Of a DNA stretch of 64,000 bases, positions 30,372-40,439 are shown in pieces. A model generated the notes under the pieces. The model was not told the DNA's origin, did no database searches, and saw only the letters and a program-made list of their open reading frames with translations. The stretch covers positions 620,001 through 684,000 of the forward strand of contig JBAOKB010000126.1 of the NCBI GenBank assembly GCA_037044905.1, read 5' to 3'. Within the stretch, counting starts at the first letter, position 1, and each line of letters starts with the position of its first letter. The stretch comes from Hortaea werneckii (Eukaryota > Ascomycota > Dothideomycetes > Mycosphaerellales > Teratosphaeriaceae). Position numbers and translations under genes: made by a program.

Positions 30372-31587
30372 ATGGAGTCGACCCGTATACCCGAGCTCAC
30401 TCTGATGGGCAAGCTCATGCTTATCCCACACTTTGGCAAAGTCCTACTCGCCACTGGCCTCCGTATCTTTACATCTCCACTGAGGCTTCTCACCGGCGGC
30501 ACCTCTGCAAACACATGGCTCAAGGATATCGTCTACTCCGCTATCCGGGCCAACATCTCGGCGATGACCCCAGCCCAGGAAAACTACGTTAAAGGCACCA
30601 CTGAGGCTATCTACCTTGACTTTGCGAAGAAGGCAAAGTTCCAACCTGATACTGATGCTCTGCCGAGCGGCATGAAGGTGCATTGGCTGGGCACCAAGAA
30701 CGCTGAGAAGATCATCGTCTACCTCCACGGCGGTGGCTACGTCATGCCAGCGTTGCCAGGCCATGTACAGTGGTGCTACGAGATGGCCAAATCTATGAGC
30801 GAGCAGGACGGGCGAAGTATCAGCTGTGTGTTCCCAAGCTACACCCTGGCACCGCAAGCCCAGTATCCTACTCAATTGAAGCAAGCGGTTGAATGTATCG
30901 ACATGCTTATTAGCAAGATGGGTAAGAAGCCGTCGAATGTAAGTCAGACCAGACGGTCACTCTCACGGCTTTTTGTAAAGTCTGGATCGCATGCTAACTC
31001 TGCCGGCAAAAGATCATCGTCGCAGGCGATTCTGCCGGTGGCAACCTCACGTTGGCCGTTCTCTCTCACATCCTACATCCCCATCCTGAGGTACCGAAGC
31101 TTGAGATTTCCGAACCTTTTGCCGGTGCGATTCTGATCTCGCCGTGGACGAGATTCCACTACCACGATGCCATCTTCGACCGCAACCAGCCGAGTGATTA
31201 CGTCACTTTCGAGGCCGCTAGTAGATGGGCGAGCCTGTATCTTGGTAAGTTGAGTGACCTGAAAGCTTTACGAGACATCTTCTAACACAGCGTGATGTAG
31301 GTGGCAAGGAGTACGACAACTACAACATGGCTCACATCGCCCCGACCTCATGGTTCGAGGGCCTTGAGAAGGTCGCCAAAGACATTTTCGTCTGGGGCGG
31401 CGGTGGTGAAGTACTGATCGGTAGCATCGATGCTATTGCTGAGAAGCTGAAGAAGGCTCACCCTAGGGTGGAATATGTGGTTCAGCCTGGTGCTAGCCAT
31501 GAAGACTTCATCATTGATACCCTGCTGGGCTATAAGAATGTTCAAGGGACCGAGGTGATTCGTCGCTGGATCCAACAGAGGCTTTGA
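30372..31587 (+). CDS. Alpha/beta hydrolase of the hormone-sensitive-lipase type
   Basis: Three exons (30372-30938, 31013-31244, 31301-31587) give 361 residues. The oxyanion motif is YLHGGGYVMP, the nucleophile elbow GDSAGGN is created in exon 2 directly after the first splice junction (SN/IIVAGDSAGG), and the catalytic His is in GASHEDF. The acid residue is probably in the GGGGEVLIGSID segment. This is the HSL/steryl-acetyl-hydrolase-like group (alpha/beta hydrolase fold 3), which cleaves short-chain esters. A hydrophobic N-terminal stretch (GKLMLIPHFGKVLLATGLRIF) could be a membrane-facing helix or anchor. No physiological substrate can be assigned. Both introns use GTAAGT donors. Confidence 0.88.
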
Positions 31588-32608
31588 GGAGGCTGAGTGA
31601 TTGCACGGAGTTGTTCCAGCGAGTATTCATCTTCTGGTATGTCTCAACCGAGAAGATGTTGGTTGTCTAGTGGTCAGGCGTGGAACTCGCTTGCCATCGT
31701 TCAAGACGAATGAGGAGCAAACAATTCCGATAGGTCATTTACTTCTGGACGGCAAAATGCTTTTGCTTTTTGTGCCAGATAGGCGAATCGCTGTTGATTG
31801 CCAACTTGAATTTGCTGTTGATGATGTGACCGAGGATGCAATTGGGATTGCTGAAGTATTATTTTTGGGTGAACAGGATACCGCGGGAGCTCTTTTTTGC
31901 CCTCAATTCTTCTTTCTTTCTCCCTTAAATCTTCCCTACGGCCTCTCCAAGTCCTACGTATTTTCGGGAAAAGCTAACGTTTGAAATTCTCCCAAAGCCT
32001 ACAAAGCAGATACTAAGACTGTTGCAAAGTCCTTACGGTATTGAATTGTCTCACGACGAGCCGACAACAATCTTGGGAAGGATGACCTAGCATTCCATCG
32101 CAGGACTTCTTGGGGAAGCGCAAGGCAGCAGGCGTATGTCTTGCAGTCAAAGAGTCTAGCATCAACTTTTCAAGACCTTAAAATCCCCTCATTTCCTCCA
32201 AGCTTGTCGTCCTGCAAGTCTCGCGCTCAATACGACCATGCGACATGTGATTCAGAAATTCTGTCGGTCACCTTTCGAAATGGCCTTGGCCAGGCAGGCT
32301 CCGGCTGTCAGTGGCGTAGCTGAAATCCCTTGGCTCTGCAGGCTGCCGGAATCTGAAGCGTCTGGCTACACCAGGTAGCGTGGCCTGACCCCTTCGACGG
32401 ATTCGGAACACGTTATTGCTGTAGGCGTCCAATACTTTGCTCAGCTGGTCTTGGCGATGCATGGGCGATAGTCAGGCTATGGTATGCGCCATCCGGCGCT
32501 CGTGCAGATATGGCTGTGCCTGTTATTTCATAATAGAGACATGTACTTCACGCGTGCGATGCATGCGTTGCCAGCACTTTTTGCCTCTGTTACGCAACGA
32601 CCATTAGG
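31588..32608. other. Intergenic region, no gene seen
   Basis: A 127-codon frame at 31601-31984 has no protein character. Near 31661 a short sequence (GTCTAGTGGTCAGG) looks like the D-arm of a tRNA, but there is no matching T-arm, so no tRNA is called. Confidence 0.4.
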
Positions 32609-33590
32609 ATGGTCTCTAGCATTGTGAACATAATTGCTGCGACCGCTGCGACTATCACACCTGGCCCTCTGCTGCATGCAAAGCGAGACAGTGCAACTTG
32701 TGGTTTCATCAGTGGGAATTCAGGTACGATCATTGTTTTAAATGACATCTTCTCTTTCTAAACTTTCTCACCAGCATGGCCGATCACTTGTGGCTCCGGA
32801 TATAGCTGCATCGCCACTGGAGCATACACGGGCGAGCGTTTTGCATGTTGCGATGAGACACATTGCCAGAACGACTGGAGTAATTGCCAGGGCTACAATC
32901 AAGCTGATCTCTGTGGAGGACTTGGGACTCTGTGCAGCTACGCATACCCTTCTATCTTGACATGGTATACATCCCGGCCTCAAGAGGCGGCTTTTCCGGA
33001 CGCTGACGCTTGACTATAGTGAATCTACTCTTCCGCATTGTGTCCAATATGCCTTCCCTCAGGATTTGGACGCAGCTTCTACCCTGTCCTCCCTGAGCTG
33101 CGCCTCTTCGGCCTTAGACGCCAATATTCTCGTCCTCGCAACACCTGACGCTGGATTCTCTGGTAGCAGCAGCAGCCAGGTAGATGTCGAGCCGGGTAAC
33201 ACGAAGTCAGGTGTACCGAGCACAGTTTCGACGTCTCCGAATGTACCCACAGCCAGCTCCATTAGCGGTGGCTCCGATGGGTTCGGCGGTTCAACTACGA
33301 CAACGCAGAAGACGGACTCGCATTCTGTGCTCAGTGGCGCGGCAATTGCTGGGGTTGTTGTAGCTGGGATAATCATTCTCGTTCTGATTGCTATATCGAC
33401 TTGCTGCTGGATGAAGTGGAATAGACGACGAAGAGCTAAAACAGACTGGGTTCAGGGCCATGATGGTCCAGGTCACGTTCCGGTTGAAGCAACGGTGTTC
33501 TCTGGCGAGACTGAACTTGTGGAGCGGCCACAGCGTACAGCAGAGTGGGCGGCAAATCAATACAGAGCTACTGGGCGTATCCCGTCCTGA
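32609..33590 (+). CDS. Cysteine-rich single-pass membrane protein
   Basis: Three exons (32609-32723, 32775-32964, 33020-33590) give 291 residues. The N-terminus (MVSSIVNIIAATAATITPG) is a weak signal peptide. About 100 extracellular residues follow with twelve Cys (TCGF, WPITCGSGYSC, FACCDETHC, SNCQGY, DLCGG, TLCSY, LTCES, PHCVQ, LSCAS). Next come a Ser/Thr/Gly-rich stalk, one transmembrane helix (AIAGVVVAGIIILVLIAI), a basic stop-transfer RRRRAK and a cytosolic tail of about 50 residues. The layout is that of fungal wall-sensor-like proteins, but the Cys pattern is not that of WSC or CFEM domains. Function is unknown; a surface receptor or adhesion role would be guesswork. Every Cys of the ectodomain depends on correct splicing of exon 2. 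Confidence 0.75.
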
Positions 33591-33664
33591 CTGGTCATGA
33601 AAGAAAATGATCCGTCCATGAGATTGTGTATTCACGGGATAGCGGACATATCAACCACTTCATA

Positions 33665-34375
33665 TCACCGTCTTTCTCTCGGAACTTTCCACGCATCTCT
33701 CATATTCGCAAAGATCGTCTCGTCGGTTTTTGCAAAGACATTCCTTTTCGCACTGCGCTTGGTATAAGCTTCCATATCACACTCTGTACCCAGTTCCCCA
33801 CCCCGCGACAAGCCGAGATCATTCACAAAATTCCATTCTCGTCCACATCTGCGCTTACATTGGCATGGCGCCCAATGATCGAATCGCTTTAAAGCCTCTC
33901 TCCGATCCTCAGTAGCTCCGCCGAGATCTTCGGGTGGTCGGAGGTTGCAGATGCATTCCGCATGCAGCATGTACAGAACCGCCATGACGAACGACACGGG
34001 GTGTTTCGACGCGGCCACGTCGGCCTTGAGGTGGTCTCGCAGCAGTCGGGCCCAGATTTCAACGATCTTGCTCTTGGGTGGTGTGGACTTGTTGAACATT
34101 TGGATGAAGTTCTGGACTTTGATATATTTCTTATTGTCAGCTGGTAGTTAACGGAGGCACATGAAATGGACCTTACTTACAACTTATCTTGCCTGTCGCG
34201 CTCGTTCCTCGTTTTTGGCAGTCGAGTGCCATGTTGAAGTACATATTGTATGAGACAAGTGTTAGACGCTGCCAGTACGAGCGTCTATCTTTCAGCATAT
34301 GATTGGGTTGGTCGGTCAGGGCATAGAAGACTCGAGTGGGCATTCGCGGGACATTGCTTGGTAAGACTACGAAAG
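33665..34375 (-). CDS. Probable C-terminal exons of the patatin-like gene (unknown domain)
   Basis: Two exons, 34181-34375 and 33665-34140, encode about 223 residues such as RVFYALTDQPNHMLKDRRSY and VEIWARLLRDHLKADV, ending in a His/Cys-containing segment (FDHWAPCQCKRRCGREW). A 70-nt intron (34376-34445) with donor GTGTGT, branch-like CTAAT and acceptor AACAG would join them in frame to the patatin core, giving one 552-residue protein. The second intron is only 40 nt, which is short even for fungi. Alternatively this is a separate small gene starting at the ATG at 34343. No family is recognised in this part. Confidence 0.5.
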
Positions 34376-34401
34376 CTGTTGTTTTTGGGCAACACTCAAA
34401 A

Positions 34402-35433
34402 TTAGGCAAAGCTTTCCCAGCTGGTGAAGGTTCGACTGGACACACTTGGTTCGCTGCCTGCGACTTCTTGGAAGTTGCGTACTCTCAGAGCCACCTCTGG
34501 GTCGTTGCCATATTCTTCCGTTCTAACACGGATATCGCCTCGTTTCTCTGCTTCGTTGAGGGCGATGGCATCTAGGTACGGGGGGTTGAAGCGGAAATAT
34601 AGTCGTTGGCGGGCGAGGTCCTCGTGGCTGTTGTAGAATGTGCGATGCTTTTCCTCTGTCTCGGTAGCAATCGCAACAAGAGAACTACCCACTTCTGAGA
34701 CAGATCGCCCAAAGGCTTTCAAAGCGGGCTTGCCAGTCCCAACCGAAAGTACGCATCGAATGAGGTCTTCCAGATTCTGCTCGCTGGTAGCGAACACCTC
34801 TCTAGCTTCACGCCACAGTCTGTCCACTGGATTGTTCATACCCAGGCCGCCATCGACGTACGCGCTCCCATCTATCGTAATTGGATCGAAGAATGAGGTA
34901 GCTGCCGATGTGGCTCTAGCAGCCTCCCATATCTTGACCTTGTCGTAGAAGTTGGACATCTCATGGTCTTTCTTGTAGTTGGTAAAGTGGGTGATTGTTC
35001 TGGCCTGCTCGGAGAGTGCGACGACAAAACACTTGCATTTCGGAGTTGGGTCGTGCCGCAGGAGAGCATCTTTATGCAATCCTGTACCGGTAATGACTTC
35101 TTTAATTGCCTTCTCAAGCTCCTTGCTGTCGTAGCGGTGTTGGATCTTGCCGCGGAAAGTGAAGGCCAACTTGTGCTCCTTTTTGAAGGCCTTGCCCATG
35201 AGAGAAGTGAAAGCATCAATGCAGTCGTCGATTGACATCTCCAGACAAGCCAGCATGATGGCAATTAGGCCGCCAGTGCTGGTGCCGGCGATCATGTCGA
35301 AGAAGTCGCATGGCTTTTCATCGCCGAATTGACTGAGCAGCTGCTTAAGCATGTAGAGCGAAGCAAGTCCACGGACACCACCTCCATCGAGAGATAGTAA
35401 TCTCAACTTCCTCTCAGGTGTGTTATCTGGCAT
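34402..35433 (-). CDS. Patatin-like phospholipase
   Basis: Open frame of 343 residues from the ATG at 35433. The catalytic features are complete: oxyanion loop LLSLDGGGVRGLASL, nucleophile GTSTGGLIAI and the catalytic Asp in VDGGLGMNNPV. This is the Ser-Asp dyad of patatin and calcium-independent phospholipase A2. The region DKVKIWEAARATSAATSFF before the DGG motif is typical of fungal homologues. The family deacylates phospholipids or neutral lipids; in fungi many members carry extra C-terminal domains such as NB-ARC or TPR. Here the frame stops at 34402, but a plausible intron at 34376-34445 would skip this stop and add the unknown region described separately, so the C-terminus is uncertain. 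No signal peptide is seen. Confidence 0.88.
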   Translation of the reverse strand: MPDNTPERKLRLLSLDGGGVRGLASLYMLKQLLSQFGDEKPCDFFDMIAGTSTGGLIAIMLACLEMSIDDCIDAFTSLMGKAFKKEHKLAFTFRGKIQHRYDSKELEKAIKEVITGTGLHKDALLRHDPTPKCKCFVVALSEQARTITHFTNYKKDHEMSNFYDKVKIWEAARATSAATSFFDPITIDGSAYVDGGLGMNNPVDRLWREAREVFATSEQNLEDLIRCVLSVGTGKPALKAFGRSVSEVGSSLVAIATETEEKHRTFYNSHEDLARQRLYFRFNPPYLDAIALNEAEKRGDIRVRTEEYGNDPEVALRVRNFQEVAGSEPSVSSRTFTSWESFA

Positions 35434-36062
35434 TTCTCCGATGCTGACGGCGATCTTGCTGGACTAGATGGAACAATCGACGAGCGAGCCTTCGGCGGAA
35501 GCATTCACGGGATAGACTCAGACAATAAGATGCGAGAATGCAAGAAGGATCGTGTGAAGGACCCATTGACATTGGTAGCGCCTACCCATTCCTCTTTCAA
35601 GGCCCCGCCTCATCATGCCAGCGAAGTGCTCGGACCAACAACAGGAAGTACCACCATCTCGGCGAAAGCGCAGAGCGCTACACTTGTGGCTTGCTCAGCC
35701 GCAGAGGTGTAGCGAGTATCGAACCCGCGAACATGGCATGGTGGTCTGACATCTTTCGATTCTCGACGCACAAAGTCCAAAAGTACTCTTGTACCTTTGT
35801 ACTCCTGTGCCTGAAACGCCTCTTCCGGATCGGCCTTGGACCCAAGGTCTTGGCGACTTGGTATACTTTGCTTAGCGCTGACTGCAGATAAGAGACGATT
35901 GGGGGACCATGGTATGGCTGAGCTGCAAGGGCGAGAATTCGAAGCTATACAACAAGCGTTGTAATGGCTTGAGGCTTTATCACGGTCAAAGTCTTCATCA
36001 TGCGTGTATTCATCATGTATCTAGCCCTTGAAAAACAATAGCAAGCAGAGACTATATAGCTC
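35434..36062. other. Intergenic region, no gene seen
   Basis: Frames up to 117 codons on the plus strand show no protein character. A GGGTTCGATAC match on the minus strand near 35715 recalls the T-loop of a tRNA but does not form a T-stem. Confidence 0.4.
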
Positions 36063-37817
36063 TTACTGCTTGGTAGGAGTCTCATGCTCCACGCCCTCAG
36101 GCTTCGGTCCGTGCTCATTAAACTCGATCTCGTGAGTCTTGTGCTGAGCATCGCTCATCGCGCGCTCGACATCCTTCTGCCTCTCCTCCGGCGGCGGGCC
36201 TCCGAACAACATGTCGATCTCTTCGAGCGTCATCTGCTTGGTCTCCGGGATGAAGAGGAAGACGAAGACTCCGTTCGAGAAGCAGAAGACGCCGAACATG
36301 ATGAAGGTTTTCCACCCGATGTTGTTGACGGCTTCCGGGGTGATTTTCGTGATGATGAAGTTGAAGAGCCATTGCGTGGCTGCGGCGAGACCGACACCAT
36401 ATCCACCTAGCATATATCAGCATCGTGATGATCAGGACTTGAATAGTAGCAAGTAGACTTACGTAGACGAGTAGGGAAGATCTCAGACACGAACACCCAG
36501 GGTGTCGGACCCCATGAGGCAGAGTATCCAATGACGTAGAGGTAGATCATGGCGACCATGGCAATACTTGCCTGGCTTACACCATCAGCGTTCTCCGGCG
36601 GGTGGGTAGTCAGGACAGCGCCGATGATGAACATCATGCTCATCATCCAGGCAGCGCCAAAGACGAGAGACTTCTTTCTGCCGAAACGGTCGATACCGAC
36701 GATAAGGAAGATACCAGTTGCTACGACCTTGACTGTACCGTAGATACCGGTGGCGAAGAGTGAAGAATCAGCAGCGCTGAGACCGACGGTTTGGAAGATC
36801 TTCAACGTCTCAGTCAGCATTTGTCCATCGAAATTGATCAAAGGGAACGTTGCTCTCTTACCTGAGGCGCATAGTAACCGATAGAGTTTGTGCCAGAGAA
36901 TTGCTGGCAGACCATCAAGACGAAGGCCAAAATGAACCGCTTGCTGTGGAATTGATTAGCCGGCGTCCGTAGACCATATAGCGCGGGCAAAAGTCTCAAC
37001 ATACCGAGCACCAGGCTTGAGACATTCCTTCCAGGTCATCCCAGCACTAGCACGCTTCTCTTCCTCGCAAGACGCACGAATCTCGCCGATTTCGTGGACG
37101 ACCTCGTCGCTATCGACGGGAGCGGCTCGGACATGGGACAGAGCAGCGACCGCCTCTTCATGACGGTCTTTCTTGGTGAGCCAACGAGGAGATCTAGTAC
37201 GGAAAGCGTCAGTCATTGCTTGGTCACCTCATCGTTTCCAATCCCACTTACTCCTTCAAGAAGAACAGACCGATCAACATCAGCCCACCAGGAATCAACT
37301 GAATCGACACCGGAATCCTCCACTGGCGCGTACTCGTCGGAATGTGCAGGTTGACACCGTAGTCCAACCAGTACGCGAAAGTCGAACCGAGCACCAAGAA
37401 CTCCTGGAACAGACCCGCGATACCACCCCGGTACTTGGCCGGCGCATTCTCCGACACGTAGACCGACATGACGGCGGACATACCACCGATACCGAGACCA
37501 GCGATGACACGACCCGCGTAGATCAGCCCGATGATACCGGGACTACCAGTCTGCATGGCGGCACCGACCAGGAAGACCAGAGCAAAGACCATCATCGTGA
37601 ATCGACGACCGATCTTTTCGTTGATGAAGGCGCCGAAGATGGCACCGAAGAAGGACCCTGCCGTCAGCAACGAGACGACGTTGGAGGAGACCTGGGCGTT
37701 CTTCTCGTCCGCGAACCCCGTGCTGCCCAGCGGCAGGCCGAAGTCGGTCTTGAAGCCTTCCATCGCTAGCACGGATCCCATGACACCGGTGTCGAAACCG
37801 AAGAGCAGGGCGCCCAT
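36063..37817 (-). CDS. MFS sugar/quinate-type transporter
   Basis: Five exons: 37252-37817, 37005-37193, 36862-36943, 36463-36799 and 36063-36406. They give 505 residues if started at the in-frame ATG at 37817 (MGALLFGFDTGVMGS). Twelve membrane helices are expected. The sugar-porter signatures are present: GRRFTMMVF, GRVIAGLGIGG, ESPRWLTKKDRHEEA, QQFSGTNSIGYYAPQ (across a junction), DRFGRKKSL and PETKQMTLEEID. Homologues carry hexoses, pentoses or quinate; specificity cannot be read. Coding similarity clearly extends upstream of the ATG (PPPWVWKQRRVVLLTATAY), but no in-frame ATG exists there, and the ATG in the best context (37866) is in another frame. The true start is unresolved. Confidence 0.88.
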
Positions 37818-39219
37818 GTAGGCCGTCGCCGTTAGCAGGACGACCCTGCGTTGTTTCCAGACCCATGGTGGTGGGTGTGGAGGGTTGGTCCTCCCCTTGC
37901 CGCTCAGGTGAAAGAAACGCTCAGTGGTTGTTGCACACGAGAACGACAGGTGCAAGCGGAGAAGAACGAACAAGGATTATCAAAACCGATCGGCGTCTGG
38001 AGAGAGCGAGGAGAGGGAATGGGGTAGAGGATAGAGGAGGGAGGCAGACGACGTCCCCTTTTAAAACGATCCCACCGTGGCAAGGAACTTAACTCCAACA
38101 AAACTCCACACCGCCGCACTAAAGAGGTGGGTTTCCGGTATCTTAGTCCAGGCGACCCCATATCTCCTGTTGCGTTGGAGTCGGTAACGAAGGTCCGCAA
38201 CCGCAATCTGCAACCCCGGCCTTTACCGCACCGCATGCAACGCTTTTTTTCGCCAGATCAGTCAAGGCCGAAAGGGCAAGAGGAAAGGAAACTTGTGGAG
38301 ACTCCACAACTAGCCCAACTGGGGCACTTTCAGTGGCGGAAGAATGTGGACGTGGGGTTTTTCCTCGAATCAGAAGGCGTCCCGTCCACTGCTGTCTGGA
38401 GGGCTCCATCCATTTTTTTCTCCATGGTCCCCTTATCTCCACGTCCGCACCGTCTCTGGGGCGGGTGGACGGCGGACGGCCGGGCTTTGACTCAACAACA
38501 TGGGGCTCACTTGGACTGTTTCCTATGGGATTTTCGTTCTGAGGCTGTATCATGCACCGCCGGCTTGAAGTTAGCGTGTAGCCAAGGCGGGTAGCGGCGG
38601 TCATATTAGCTAGTCAAGGATGGATGTGTAGGTAGAGCCGCATGGTCTGGGCCTACGTCGTAGTAGTGGTAGTGGGATTGTGCGGTTCGGGGGAATTTTT
38701 GGTGTTTCTGGATGGTAGGAATTTCTCCTTGTGCGGGCAGCAAGATGATGAAGCACTCCGCATCTGGGGAGAAATTTCACCGCCGAGCCGCTTTTGCCGT
38801 CAGATGTCCTTCGTTCTTGTTGCGGCTCTGACGGCATCCCGGCCCAAGAGTGATCCAGTGCTTGGTCATAACAACAATATTGGGATGATGGCTTAACCAA
38901 GCTTGATCGGAATCAGACTTCGGCACAAGGTCTTCGGGGGAATGCGGGGGCGAGCCCGGCGAGTCATTTAGGCGGAGATGGCATGGCATCAGCTTACTCT
39001 GTTTCCTCTCCCCTCCAACGCGACCCGGATAAGATTTGGAAAACTGTAGACGATGCGTTCCAAGTCACTAGCAACGGTATGTAGCTGCCCATCTCCCTAT
39101 GTCGTAGCGATCGTACTATAGACAACATGAACGACCATCTTGCACGTGGCATTTGCGTGGCATTAGACAATCCAGGTTCGCATCCACAAGCAGTCTAGTT
39201 ACACCCGTCGATACGCCCG

Positions 39220-39240
39220 TTTTTTTTTTTTTTTTTTTTT
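39220..39240 (+). repeat. Poly-T homopolymer, 21 nt
   Basis: An uninterrupted run of 21 T in non-coding DNA. Confidence 0.85.
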
Positions 39241-40149
39241 GATCAGGACAATCCTTCGCGTATCTCGGTCCAAGCTTTTCATGGATCCTCAAGAACAAGC
39301 TTTCCTATTTGCGGCTCTGCATTGCTGAAGCAGGCCAAGCAAAATCAATCGCCGACCGGCAATTGTGCTTCTTTTGCCATGTAACGCTGGCTCGCCCGAT
39401 CCTACAGTGTACCGATTGATATCCTCCACTTGCTTCCGTTAGCCCGCTGGCTTCCTGTCCTTGAAGCATTTAAAAAAAAAAAAATTTCCTGGTTGACATA
39501 AGTACTCTCGGCGACTCTGCTGCTAAGTCACTGCATTTCAATAGCCGTCCGATTAGCTCTCGACCGAGTTTACTACCGACATATTGTGGCGATTTCCCGG
39601 GACGCAAAACCCTAGGTCTGGAGTAGAATTTTGATCATTTCATAGCGGAAGAAAGTGGACAGGCAGCTTCTTACTTCCTTAGCGTCTACTGAATCGTTGT
39701 AGTATCTAGCATCGTGGTGCATTCCACGTTTCTCGACACCCTTCTTACTAACAGCTACTCTTTTAGAGCCCCTTGGAAAGTTGGCGGGACACTCAGGAGG
39801 TATGGGAGCGAGTATACGCATCTCCATGATTTCTCTTTTTCCTTGCAATATGTCATACCTACTCTCATTCGCTAGGGTAATACGGTCAAGCCGGGGGAGG
39901 GGACAGTACTCTTTTCCCTGCTACCTCTTTGCGAGACATGGATCGTAATGTAGACATACAGCTCAAAGTCCATCAAGACGTGGCACTTTTTTGGAGAAAG
40001 AAGAAAGTAGTTTGTAACTTACATTCTCCCCCTTCAAGAGGTCTTGCAATTTTGCACACCAGGCAGGAGCTGAGAGTAGCTAAGCGTTGGATCCAAACGA
40101 GGAAAAGACTTTGGATGCAGAGGGCTTTAGGGGAAAGAAGAACAGCTCG

Positions 40150-40207
40150 AAAAAAAAAAAAAAAAAAAGGAAGAAGAAGGAGGAGGAGGAGGAGGAGGAG
40201 GAGGAGA
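40150..40207 (+). repeat. Poly-A tract followed by AAG/GGA purine repeat
   Basis: Nineteen A are followed by AAG and then GGA trinucleotides up to about 40207. All bases on the plus strand are purines. The tract lies 230-290 bp past the lipase stop. Confidence 0.85.
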
Positions 40208-40362
40208 ACAAGGCGAAGAGGGAGAGGAAGAGGGAAAGGAAGAGGAAAGGAATATACCGGTTTCACAAGGCTACTCCACACAAGCCCTCCTCCCCTCCAC
40301 CTACTTACAATACCACTGCAACCAAAACCCCCTTACTCCTCCTACCTCCCAACCCCAAGCAT

Positions 40363-40363
<1 letters not shown>

Positions 40364-40394
<31 letters not shown>
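40364..40394 (+). repeat. Poly-C homopolymer, 31 nt
   Basis: An uninterrupted run of 31 C starts 46 bp beyond the lipase stop codon, so on the transcribed minus strand it is a 31-G run in the likely 3' untranslated region. Confidence 0.9.
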
Positions 40395-40439
40395 ACAAAC
40401 ATCCCACTTCCCCTTTCCTCCCCAAACACCCTTCCCTCT

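Larger units (their letters stand above)
37818..40439. other. Long non-coding region between transporter and lipase genes
   Basis: The first 300 bases are the transporter leader, with TTTTAAAAG near 38058 as a possible TATA-like element. Five matches to the CreA pattern SYGGRG occur within 38295-38461 on either strand, which would suit carbon repression of a sugar transporter, but the motif is short. Further on there are 21 T at 39220-39240, 19 A at 40150-40168 followed by a GGA tract, and 31 C at 40364-40394. Frames such as 39929-40462 are translations of these low-complexity tracts. Confidence 0.5.

Noticed and set aside
31655..31710. tRNA-like D-arm (GTCTAGTGGTCAGG)
   Set aside because: No T-arm, anticodon stem or acceptor pairing follows; at most an old relic.
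35700..35735. T-loop-like GGGTTCGATAC on the minus strand
   Set aside because: The flanks do not form a T-stem and no cloverleaf can be drawn.
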